In this document: in pieces, positions 21,301 to 28,700 of the stretch
Numbering within the stretch: the first letter of the stretch is position 1
How the letters are laid out: each line of letters starts with the position of its first letter
Source of the DNA: Notamacropus eugenii
Taxonomy: Eukaryota; Chordata; Mammalia; Diprotodontia; Macropodidae
Length of the DNA: 64,000 nucleotides
NCBI RefSeq assembly: GCF_028372415.1
Contig: NC_092877.1
Span: forward strand, 389,124,342-389,188,341
Reading direction: 5' to 3'
The notes under the pieces: generated by a model
The model's input: only the letters and a program-made list of their open reading frames with translations
Database searches by the model: none
Told to the model about the DNA's origin: nothing
Program-made: the position numbers and the translations under genes

Positions 21301-24300
21301 TGGAAATTAACCAGGGGCAGGACCTAGGAGGACAGGAGTGAGGAATGAAAAGAGAAGAGCCCACTTTATGGAGTGTGTGGACAGTGCTGTAGGGAGCTGG
21401 TTTGGGGGAGCATAGGAGCATCACCCCAAAGAAATAAGGCAACATATGTGTCATTGACCTGGCCTGCGTGGTCATGCAGCTTGCGATGAGGAATGATCCA
21501 GGGCACATGCAGCTAGGACAGGATTGAGGATTCAGGGGAGTGAAGGCAGAGCAGAGGCAGGGGAGCCAGGGAGCACCCCTGGGGTTTGCTTTTAACCCTT
21601 CATCCCTAATTGGGTTTCTGATTCCGTATCCAGCCCGGTGAGGAGTGAGCATCACTGGACTGGAGAGTGAAATGACAGATTTTCATTGAAATCGGGGAGT
21701 GGTGCAGGGTGGTTCAAGTTGAAGCGAGCAGCTCTCAGTATATAAGGACAGGAGCTGGGGAGGACAGGACGAAGGTTAACCTGGTAGAGAAGGAGCCCAG
21801 GATCTGACCTGGTGGCACCCGTGTCTCCGTGTGCCTCTCAGCAGTCAGGGCATTGTTGGGACACGTGGTGACCATTGAGGCCCTTGTGGGCACGGCGACC
21901 TCAGCCTTTGGGCTGGGAAGCTGGTATTGGACCTGCCTCAGGAGGTCCTTCAACTCTCCTGATTGCAGATCCCAAATGTCCATCCCGGTATCATTGCACC
22001 CATGAGGCTGGTGTCCATAGTGTGGGCTTGACTTGGATCCACAAACTTCACAAATTTCTTGGGTCAGGTGAGTTATGCCATTGAAACCCCCCAGAGATGT
22101 TTGTGTATTACAGGGTGGGGGTGGGGTTGGCATGGTCACTAGCAGGGGCTGTGGGCATGCAGCCCTTGGGCGTTGCTTGTCTCTTGGTAGGTGAGGAAGA
22201 TAAGGACAGTCTGCAAGAACTCGCAGTTGAGCAGAAATGCTTCGTAGAGCATGTCCTGTGTACGAAGCCCCTGCCCTGCAGGTAAGGAAGGCAGCCAGCC
22301 CTGCAGCCTCCCCGGAATCGACATCTCCTGATGGATGGTTGGCCTGGCTGTGTCCACAGGTGGACACCGTCCTCTGGCCCCTTTCTCCATAATGCGATGT
22401 TTCCCCAGGCAGCCAGCCCCCATCCGAGGCTTCTGGATTGTGTCTGATGTTTTGGGGCCCACGATGGTGTGCATCACCAACACCTATGAGTGCCTCACTA
22501 GGCCTCTGCTGTAAGTACTTCTCTGGGCGGGCAGAGGGGAGGAAGGCTCTGTCCTGTGCTGTCTACACCAACCAGCATCCCTGTTCTTGTTCTAACCTGC
22601 TTGTATTTTACGTTGTGGACTATGGCAGAAGTACAGTCCACCCTACATCTCCTCCCCTGCTGTGTGCCCGTGAGGACGTCAGTGTGGCACAGTCTCCCCT
22701 GCGCATCCTGGCAGAAACTCAGGACTCCTTTGAGAAACACATCCGGAGTACTCTGCAGCGCAGCGCAGCCAACCCTGTATTTCTGAAGTATGGCAGGGGG
22801 CAGGGCAGCTGACCTGACGTGCTGGGTGTGAGGCCAGTTCTCAGGCTTGTGGCATGCCCCTGATGGTGCCACAGTGGATAGGGAATTGGATAGACCTGGA
22901 ATCAGAAGAGCCGAGTTCAGATCCAGCCTCTGATCAGCCTGTTTCCTCATCTGTGAATGGGGGTTGATAATAGCACACACCTCCCAAGGCTGTTTGCCTG
23001 TAAAGCACTTAGCTCCTGCGAGTGTGACTCATAAGAGGTGCTTTATAAATGCTTACGTTTAAAAAATGGGCATCATTTTCTGTGTTTTTCCTTGATTGGG
23101 CAGAAGCCGAGGCTCAGATGAGATTATTTTGTAAGGCAGGCTTTGCAGACCACTGCGGGTGGGGAGGCATGCCTAACACCCTCGCCCCCTGTCCCCAAGA
23201 TCCTCCGACAAGGACGTGGCACCCCCCCCTGAAGAATGCCTCCAGCTGCTCAGCCGGGCCACGCAGGTATTTCGGGACGAGTACATCCTGAAGCAGGACC
23301 TAGCCAAAGAGGAGATCCAGCGGAGGTGAGACCTGGCCCTGGAGGTGGCTCCTGCTCAGGGATGGCCCTCAAGCCCACTTGACCTCTTTGTTCTTCAAGG
23401 GTGAAGCTGTTATGTGGCCAGAAGAAGAAACAACTTGAAGACCTCAACTACTGCCGAGAGGAGAGGTGAGTCCCTGGGGGAAGGAGCAGCAGCCCCACAG
23501 GAGGGGAGGGGAGGGGAGGGGAGGGGAGAGGAGGGACATGTGCCCAGCATGGTGCTGTGCCCTGTGTCTCCTCAGGAAGAGTCTCCGTGAGATGGCTGAG
23601 CGCTTGGCAGACAAGTATGAGGAGGCCAAGGAGCGCCAGGAGGATCTTATGAACAGGTGTGGGGGCAGTGCCAGGCTTGGGGGAAGGGAGGGCTGGCGGC
23701 TAGGGAAGCCCCCAGCCCGAGGTGAGCCACTACTTGTTTCCTGGGCAAGGATGAAGCAGCTGCTGCGCAGCTTCCACTCCCAGCTGCCTGTCCTTTCTGA
23801 CAGCGAGAGGGAGATGAAAAAGGAGCTGCGACTGATCCCAGACCAGCTGCGGCACCTGGGCAATGCCATCAAGCAGGTGAGGCCTGAGAGCTAGCACCCA
23901 GGGTGGGGGGCAAGTGCCTGGGAGCTGGCACCTGGGGCAGGGGGGAAGCGCCTAAGAGCTGACACTGGGGTGGGGGAAGGAGCACCTAAGAGCTGGCACC
24001 TGGAGCAGGGGAGCAGGGCCCAAATAGCACGTGGCCTTTCTGTCTGCCATACCCAGGTCACAATGAAGAAGGATTACCAGCAGAGAAAGATGGAAAGGGG
24101 CATGAGTCCCCAGAAGCCCACCATTACTCTCAGCGCCTACCAGCGCAAGTGCATCCGGACTGTTCTGAAGGAAGAGTGAGTGAAGCAGTGGGGGACCCCC
24201 ATACCCCTCACCTCCTCCCCAGGTCAGGGGTGGATGCTGGTGAGGAAGAGAGCCTCATGGTCTGGTTTTTCAGGGGTGAGCACATACGGGAGATGGTGAA

Positions 24301-24337
24301 GCAAATTAATGACATCCGCAATCATGTCAACTTCTGA
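3295..24337 (+). CDS. NUP88: Nucleoporin NUP88, complete, 17 exons
   Basis: NUP88 sits on the cytoplasmic face of the nuclear pore, where with NUP214 it supports CRM1-dependent export. Coding exons: 3295-3612, 9299-9468, 9930-10055, 13073-13159, 15007-15183, 19161-19347, 19987-20140, 21969-22067, 22191-22281, 22409-22510, 22629-22787, 23200-23325, 23400-23465, 23576-23656, 23750-23876, 24057-24175, 24274-24337. They sum to 2253 bases, 750 residues plus stop, against 741 in human. All introns are GT-AG and phases agree. Diagnostic stretches include [70 protein letters not shown] and the C-terminal [11 protein letters not shown]. The N-terminal part (about residues 1-495) is the predicted beta-propeller. 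The C-terminal part (about 580-665) is charged coiled coil, including [20 protein letters not shown]. Exon 1 has a longer glycine tract than human. The start ATG is the first in the conserved frame. A poly(A) signal follows at 24445. Confidence 0.97.
3725..3925 (-). mobile_element. tRNA-headed SINE, minus strand
   Basis: The stretch reads as the reverse complement of the marsupial SINE seen elsewhere in the window: GTTTTCTTGGCAAAG, then 'ttccttctcctgttcattttacag', the 'gacttgccca' block and 'gatttgaactc'. It lies in NUP88 intron 1 at the edge of the CpG island and is moderately diverged. Confidence 0.7.
4160..4340 (+). mobile_element. L1 ORF2-end/3' UTR fragment
   Basis: The order of words (a 'cacctggcaggttggc' start, 'gatgtggagaagcaggggcact', 'gttgatggagctgtg', 'aaactgcatac') matches the L1 3' region. 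A better copy at 16728 has 'gttggtggagttgtgaactg' and 'aaaactgtgcatacc'. Homology stops exactly where the minisatellite begins. Confidence 0.65.
4341..5600. repeat. 34-bp GC-rich minisatellite in NUP88 intron 1
   Basis: About 38-40 units follow one another. The commonest unit is 34 bp, with starts at 4501 and 4535 for example, carrying GGGGACGGGCGTGGAGCGG and GCAGCCCAG. Shorter variants carry 'cacaggcgtggagggcag'. Units contain CpG and G runs. A block of about 279 bp is itself duplicated (landmarks 4871/5150 and 5031/5310). The array has few stops in most frames, so long open frames of over 400 codons appear on both strands; these are artefacts of the repeat. Confidence 0.95.
5675..7335 (+). 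mobile_element. L1 5' UTR plus ORF1, no ORF2
   Basis: A 5' UTR-like stretch (from about 5675) leads into an ORF1 reading frame at 6211-6972. It encodes a coiled coil (about residues 5-125), then [15 protein letters not shown], the conserved start of the ORF1p RNA-recognition domain, and a C-terminal domain with [19 protein letters not shown]1p is the L1 RNA-binding protein. The frame stops at 6970 where homology continues (RAWNMIF in frame, then a shift at about 7000), so ORF1 is broken near its C-terminus. Homology runs through the ORF1-ORF2 spacer with its short CA run (about 7275-7305) and then ends. No ORF2 follows. Inactive copy in NUP88 intron 1. Confidence 0.85.
7337..7565 (-). mobile_element. 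MIR/CORE-type SINE, minus strand
   Basis: Reverse-complement SINE landmarks are 'accattattattctcattttacagg', 'gatttgcctcaggtcatgtagc', 'aagtgtctgaggcaggattcaaac' and 'ttgatgccaggtccag'. It lies between the L1 ORF1 piece and an L1 3' UTR piece of the same orientation. Confidence 0.75.
7615..8015 (+). mobile_element. L1 3' UTR, left part
   Basis: Landmarks 'ctttgacccagcaatactgc', 'ttatagcagctcttttttgtgg', 'aaagaattggaaactgaggg' and 'gtgagcagaaccagaagaac' match the L1 3' UTR also present at 16840-17110. It stops after 'catgctatgcac' and resumes at 8481. Confidence 0.8.
8016..8480. mobile_element. Probable solo LTR inserted in an L1 3' UTR
   Basis: This 465-bp segment interrupts the L1 3' UTR: L1 stops at 'ctatgcac' and resumes with 'ctccagagaa'. 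It begins TGT and ends ACA, as LTRs do. It also carries a perfect internal inverted pair TGTGAAGGGG (8016-8025) and CCCCTTCACA (8203-8212). No clear direct repeat was found at the junctions. No retroviral genes flank it, so it would be a solo LTR, a fossil younger than its host L1. The family was not identified. Confidence 0.5.
8481..8690 (+). mobile_element. L1 3' UTR, right part with A-rich tail
   Basis: L1 homology resumes at 'ctccagagaag' and passes 'gcaacatggctagtatggaaata' and 'ggggagggga...aatttgg'. It ends in 'gaatgttaaaaataaaaaaaaa', the expected tail of the element. Together with 7615-8015 it is one L1 3' end split by the 8016-8480 insertion. Confidence 0.75.
8691..9298 (+). other. 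End of NUP88 intron 1
   Basis: The 600 bp before exon 2 look unique. There is a C10 homopolymer near 9230-9240. The acceptor of exon 2 is ATTTTCAG at 9291-9298. No gene or repeat was recognised. Confidence 0.6.
10940..11110. mobile_element. CR1/L3-type LINE fragment
   Basis: The wording 'cattccttcatccaaatcattggtaaaaatgtt' followed by 'agagccctggggcactc' and 'attgacattg' resembles a widespread ancient CR1-clade LINE. Identification rests on recall of that family and is not confirmed by a second copy here. Confidence 0.4.
11185..12235 (+). mobile_element. L2 LINE 3'-region fragment
   Basis: Pyrimidine-rich text in L2 order: 'cagatgtatcaaactggatgtcc', 'ctcacaaccctaggaatcgtcctggattcc', 'gccaaggcctgtcgatttcac', 'tgatttccaaagcccttcgctcc', 'gagtcttggctaaaatccccc'. 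Similar text recurs in the other L2 segments of the window. The open frame of 166 codons over it is diverged and not a gene. A 28-bp tandem duplication sits at 11209-11264. Confidence 0.65.
11209..11264. repeat. Tandem duplication, 2 x 28 bp
   Basis: The segment 'caggacactctttgttagtc...' occurs twice in a row, starting at 11209 and 11237, with no visible mismatch. It lies in an old L2 copy, so the duplication is recent relative to its host. Confidence 0.9.
13397..13519. mobile_element. Palindromic hAT-type miniature element, copy 1
   Basis: The ends are inverted repeats: 'ggggtggggaacctgtggcc' at the left, and at the right 'cacaggttcctcaccctt', its near reverse complement. Flanking octamers TATCTAGG and GTCTAGGG are a likely eroded 8-bp target duplication, as hAT elements make. 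There is no coding capacity in 123 bp. It lies in NUP88 intron 4. Confidence 0.7.
14373..14554. mobile_element. Palindromic hAT-type miniature element, copy 2
   Basis: This copy keeps a central hairpin: 'acagaacaaatcc' and 'ggaatttgttctgt' near 14450-14482. It also has the outer halves 'caggccacatgtggctg' and 'ctgcaggcgccacacccctg'. It shares text with copies 1, 3 and 4. The sequence just left of it (14205-14370) also resembles text left of copy 3, so the parent element may be longer. Confidence 0.65.
16728..17410 (+). mobile_element. L1 3' end copy
   Basis: Reads through the L1 3' region in order: 'gttggtggagttgtgaactg', 'tataaaactgtgcatacc', 'gatccagcaataccactgct', 'gtacaaaaatatttttagcag', 'gaattggaaagtgagggg', 'ggtatatcattgtaatgg', 'accagagaaatgttgtatac', ending near 'ctttgaataaaattgttc'. 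It is 5'-truncated and serves as internal reference for the other L1 tails. Confidence 0.8.
17578..17798 (-). mobile_element. tRNA-headed SINE, minus strand
   Basis: Reverse-complement landmarks: 'gtgtctgactcttggtgacc', 'ccatttggggttttcttgg', 'ctccagctcattttacagac', 'aagtgtccgaggtcagattt', 'ccagtgagctgccc'. Nearly full length and moderately diverged. Confidence 0.85.
17799..18002 (+). mobile_element. MIR/CORE-type SINE, plus strand
   Basis: Landmarks: 'agctgtgtgactctgggcag', 'gcttcagtttcctcgtatgt', 'atagcacctgccttgtgggg', 'aaagtgcttagcacagtg'. It abuts the previous SINE in opposite orientation. Confidence 0.8.
18020..18445. repeat. Possible unclassified interspersed repeat
   Basis: The text around 'gctgaatcaggctgaggctcaccg' and 'atgtgaagacttccctcg' resembles a repeat I recall from marsupial sequence. 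There is no second copy in the window to confirm it, so the call is weak. Confidence 0.3.
19637..19758. mobile_element. Palindromic hAT-type miniature element, copy 3
   Basis: The right half is clear: 'tttgttctgtaaaacttgg', 'caaagggccgcacccagg', 'ctgcaagttccccacccctg'. The left half is short or replaced. It is related to copies at 13397, 14373 and 52937. Confidence 0.6.
20270..20900 (-). mobile_element. L2 LINE fragment, minus strand
   Basis: Read as reverse complement it gives L2-like text. On the plus strand the landmarks are 'ggccactacaatagtcccgg', 'gagagatgctagggaggtga', 'aaggtgaccagttctatttc' followed by 'tgagattgagacgtctgctgg'. This is the inverse of the 'cagatgtctcaaactcaa' word of L2 copies on the other strand. 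It lies in NUP88 intron 7. Confidence 0.55.
20901..21968 (+). other. NUP88 intron 7, right part
   Basis: About 1.1 kb of purine-rich sequence without a convincing exon or a firmly identified repeat. It may continue the old L2-like material to its left. The exon 8 acceptor is GATTGCAG at 21961-21968. Confidence 0.4.
22865..23062 (+). mobile_element. MIR/CORE-type SINE, plus strand
   Basis: Landmarks: 'gccacagtggatagggaatt', 'gagttcagatccagcctctg', 'gtttcctcatctgtgaatgg', 'taatagcacacacctcccaa', 'gtgctttataaatgctta'. The middle is shortened. It lies in NUP88 intron 11. Confidence 0.8.
23500..23535. repeat. (GGGGA)n short tract
   Basis: About six GGGGA units in the 110-bp NUP88 intron 13. G runs in so short an intron may matter for splicing, but nothing here proves that. 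Confidence 0.85.
23888..24023. repeat. 34-bp minisatellite, 4 units, in NUP88 intron 15
   Basis: Units start at 23888, 23922, 23956 and 23990, each exactly 34 bp and starting GAGCT. The array fills 136 of the 180 bases of the intron, from 12 bases after the exon 15 donor to 33 bases before exon 16. Confidence 0.9.
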
Positions 24338-24444
24338 CCAAGCCCTTCAAGGTCGAGACTGAGAGCGGACGCCTGGGGAGGACGCCTCTGGGAATGAGCG
24401 TTGTCTGGTTTCTACCCACTCGATTTTATAAAGGACAAATACCA

Positions 24445-24450
24445 AATAAA
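24445..24450 (+). terminator. NUP88: NUP88 poly(A) signal AATAAA
   Basis: AATAAA occurs 107 bp after the NUP88 stop codon and is followed about 25-45 bases later by a TG-rich stretch. This predicts a very short 3' UTR with cleavage near 24465-24475. Confidence 0.8.
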
Positions 24451-24544
24451 TACTTTTTATAAGGAAGGAGTGCCTGGGCTGGGCTTGGCTTCCAGGCTGG
24501 CAGGGGCACATTCCCCGCACAGACACACTGACCCACACAGTCCC

Positions 24545-25705
24545 ACTGGGCAGCAGCTTGTTTTTAATGTGAACACGCGTAAGGACACACCTTCAGTACA
24601 GTTAACAATGGTTACAGTTGATTGATAGCCACAATCACACAAGACACCACAGCACGCCTGACTGCTTTTCTGTCTCTGTGGGGAGCAGGAAAAGGGGTTA
24701 GGAAAGCCAGGGTTCAGAGCATGATCCTGGCCCGGCCAGAGGGGGGAAGGGATGCACCGGTCACACCATATCTAGCTTGTGGCCAGCTCATAAGGAGAGG
24801 GAGCTAGGAGGCTATCACAATACTTTTAATAAGGCCAGCAGAAGGTCCCATGCGCTTCAACAGTCACAAAGGAGTTGCAAGGGCCAGGCCCCCGCTAGAG
24901 ATCCATCACTGCCATCCAATCTCATGATTCTCTCACCAGATTCCTCCAGGGCAGGACTGGCATGATAAGCTTGTGCTGGGCCCCTCCCTCCAATTCATGC
25001 AGGTGATTCCATAAAGCTACCAGAAAGAAGGCCCTCCAGCAGTCGCTAACAGCTGGCTATTTCTCCAAACAACACGAAAAGAACTGATGAGGCGATGGTG
25101 GCCCCCAGGCTTCGAGATGGAGTCCTGCCATGGGGGGAGGGGGTCCACCTGCTGTGGGCAGTTTGTGGAAAGGGATCCCTGGTCACCTGTTGTTGTGCTT
25201 TTCTCAGATTACACTTTGGGTTTCCAGAGCCCACTTCCACATTCACCTAAGCAGGTTCACTTGGGGAATTTTCAGGGGGGGTCTTAGTCTACCCGACAAA
25301 ACAGTATAAACTGGGCTCGGAAATATGATCACTACCCAATGACCTGCTCACAAATTCATATTTTAATATAAAATATTCATACAGCAGACCTACCCTGTCT
25401 CCTAGCTGAATACTGTCATGGACTAGCCCTATTCCAACAGAAAAACAAGGGGTGCTGTTTGTTGTCCAGAGGCCACTGGGCCACTTAGGGGAATGTTCCA
25501 CGAGCGTCTGTGAGCCAGGGCTTCCAACCTCAGGAGCACCGCCTGATTCCTGTGAAGGTGTCCTCTCCTGCCCAGCCGGCCCAACGAAGTCTTTCCTCCC
25601 CTGTCCTCTTCAGCTCCTTCCGTTAAGAGTTAAATAATAATTAAAGTTGCTATAAAGATGAGTTAAAAACCCCAAGTGCAGTCTGGGAGGCCCGGGGTCA
25701 GGCTG
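24545..25705 (-). other. RABEP1: Probable RABEP1 3' UTR
   Basis: This stretch follows the RABEP1 stop on the minus strand without an intervening repeat. It includes AT-rich words near 25350-25380 and 25630-25670. No open frame with similarity lies here. Confidence 0.55.
24563..24568 (-). terminator. RABEP1: Putative RABEP1 poly(A) signal ATTAAA
   Basis: ATTAAA on the minus strand, 1.14 kb after the RABEP1 stop codon, followed on that strand by AACAAGCTGC. It would end a 3' UTR of about 1.16 kb some 75 bp from the predicted NUP88 end. No AATAAA was noticed on the minus strand in between; another ATTAAA at about 24823 is an alternative. Confidence 0.5.
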
Positions 25706-28700
25706 TCATGTCTCAGGAAGCTGGTTAATGTCCGTCAGTTTTGTGTCGTTCAGGATGGCCCGGATTCTCTCCAAGGAGTCTGCCTGCCGGATCCGTTCGA
25801 GCTGGACCTGGGAGGAGAGCAGTGGGGAGGGTCAGTCATTGGTGGAAGGCAAGGAGCACTGACCTCTCAGCACTTAGGACTCCAGGGGACACTGAGAAAA
25901 TGGGAGGAAGTGGGGCCCCTTGGCCTGGAGACTCCCCTGGTCAGTGACTGCCTTGGGCTGGGAACTCTTGGGTTCTGTCCCCCTTCTCCTTGGACCACTG
26001 ATTGAGCTCCCTCAGCCTCTGCTAAGGTGCTATCCTAAGGGCTCACTGTGCGTGAGACCCCAGGGATAGAGAGACCTCAGGCACACACAGTACACATAAA
26101 GACGTAATGCACACAAAATAAATAAGGGGGTGGAGGAAGGGTCTATGACCCAGGCCAGCCAGTACTTGAGGACAATCCCTTGGGCTAGCAGACCCCTTCC
26201 TCCAGGGGTACGCCCTAGCTCCCCTGTGAGGTGAGGGAGAAGGACACTTGCTCTCTGCTCACGCCACCCTGTTAACCTCATTGGCTTCCATGGGCTCAGT
26301 TAGGAACACTAATCTCTCAGCCCTGGTTGTACATGACCAGTGTCCACCTGGCATGCCACACTCTCAGTGCGCCCTTCTGAGGTTGAGGTTCAGGCCCTGG
26401 GGGCCAGTGCGAGAGCCTCCAGGCCAAATCCTCAGGCCTAACCAGGAGAATGGCAGGCCTTCTGTCCCCCTCTCCCCCAACCCCTGGCACATAAATACTC
26501 AGGACAGGTTTGGGGCCTGCACACAGTAGGTGCTTGCTCAATAAATGCCTTACCTGCAGCGTCTGGGACAGTTTGACAAAGTCTCTCTGCACCTGTTCAC
26601 TGACATCCAGTTCTGTTTGCAGCCGCTGAGCTCTGTTCTTCTCCTCAAACATCAGCTGCTCCACATTTGTCTGGAAAAGATACAGAGTCAGAAGGGGTTC
26701 TTGGTCAGGGGCCTGTGGGGGAGGAGGGGCTGGGAGTCAAGGGCCTGGGACTCCTGGACCCACCAGGGCCGAATATGGCTTGCTGGGCCCAGGCTGGAGA
26801 AAGCAGGGTGTGGCCACAGGATGAGAAGGTCACACAGGAACACCCATCGGTGGTGAACCTGGCTTCCAGCCTGGCTGCCTTCAAGCCTTCTGCCCTCATC
26901 TGTAAAATGGGCCCCTGCTGTGTGGCCACAGAGGTGGTGGGGTCTGCCTGGATCTCCCACTAGGGAGGAAGCACAGCACAGAAAGCTGGCCAGGGCCTCG
27001 CCAACCCCCCTCCATGGCACACCTACACTGGAAGAGGGTGTTTCCCCTTGGGAATTTCCCTAACAAGGCACATCCGTTCTGGGCCTGCCCTAACCCTGTG
27101 CCCATCAGACCGAGAGCCATCACTTATATGGTGGTGTAGGATTTGAAAGGCAATTTGTCTCATTTGATGCTGATGGGTTAATGAGGGAGGCAGAACAGGG
27201 AACACCCCCAGTTTTAAGGAAGGAGAAACTGAGGTACAGAGAGGTTAATGGACCTGCTCATGACCTATGGCCAAAGGCCCAAGCTTTCCAAGGCTACCAG
27301 GTGGTGTCACCATCAGCCCATCTTAGAGATGAGGAAATAAACACTGCATTCTCAGGCAGCAACATAGAGCCATGTCTACACGGTCTGCTGACCCAAAGCC
27401 ATCCTCTGGTGACCGAGACTGTGCCTGGATTCCTAACTGTGGTGCTGATTAACTAACTGAAAAGGAAATGAGGATACATCATTAAGGGGATTCCCCCAAA
27501 GGGCCCCCCAGCCACCTTGGCCACAGTCTCTCTCTTCAGTTGCTCCCCCAAATTCATCTCCGTCTCTCGAAGGCTGGCGAGCTGCTCTGTTCTCTCTTGT
27601 AAGGTGGATTCCAGCTGTGGGGGTGGGGGTGGGGCAAGGAAAGAGATGTTAGGCTGAATGTGCCAGACCCCCCAGGACAGTCATCCCCTCCCACAGATCA
27701 TGAAGACAATCCTGAGCCTTGGTGACAAAGTGGTGCTCCCCAGGGAGCTGCTGGCTCCTTGGAGGGTCTTTTAGTTGTAAGCAGCTCACTGGGAGTGCGA
27801 GTGCTCTGCCACCCCCCAAAGTGCCTACCTGCTCCTTGTCTGCCTTGGTCCTCTCCAACTCAGCTTTGAGGCTAGAGATGGAAGCTAGAAGGGAATTAAG
27901 CTCACATGTATGTGCTTGTGGGTTAAATAGCCGCTAGCGGACTCAGAAAAGTCTCTCCTAAGGCACAAGTGCCCAGGCAGGCAGTGTGTGTACACTGGCC
28001 TGGCTCCACCCCCAACCCAGGGCCTAGCTGAGCACCCTCCCAGGCTCCTTCCCTCCTCCCCTACCGATTTCTTCTTTGCAGGTCTCGATTTCCAGCTGCA
28101 GAGTCTCCTCCAGGTTTTCCTTTAAACACTGCTCAGCTTGTATCTGTTCCTTTAAAAACAGGATTTCTGCCTTCAGTTTTTCCTCCACATGGTCGGCGGC
28201 CGTCCTCATGCTGACCATGTTCTCCCGGTACTTGAGCACCAGCTCCCGCAGGTCCTAGATTCACAGATTCAGTGCAGTCAGTCCCCTGGCAGATCTTACA
28301 TACCTACTATATGCCAGAAACTAAGCTGTGGGGATGCCACCATGCAGGAGCTCAGAGCCTCTGACCCACACTGCCTCTGGGTTCTCAGGCACAGCCAGTA
28401 ACTGAGCCAGAGGCCCGAGTCCCCTCTTCCCCATCCTTTCCCCTGCCTGAACTCCCAAGCACCCACCATACCCTCCAACAGAAAGAGCTGAACCACGGAT
28501 GGCCAGAGAGTCGCTGCCTTCTCAGTTACCTCTGTAGACTCCGGGAGGACGAACTCCTCAGCCTGCTGCAAGGCCAGGTGGAGGCCATGTTTCCCCTGCA
28601 GACTTTCATTCTCCTTCTGCAACCTGGCCAGTTCCTCTGACACCTGCTCCCTTGACTGCATGAGCACGCCCTCAAACAAAAAGATGGCTCATTGTGGCTG

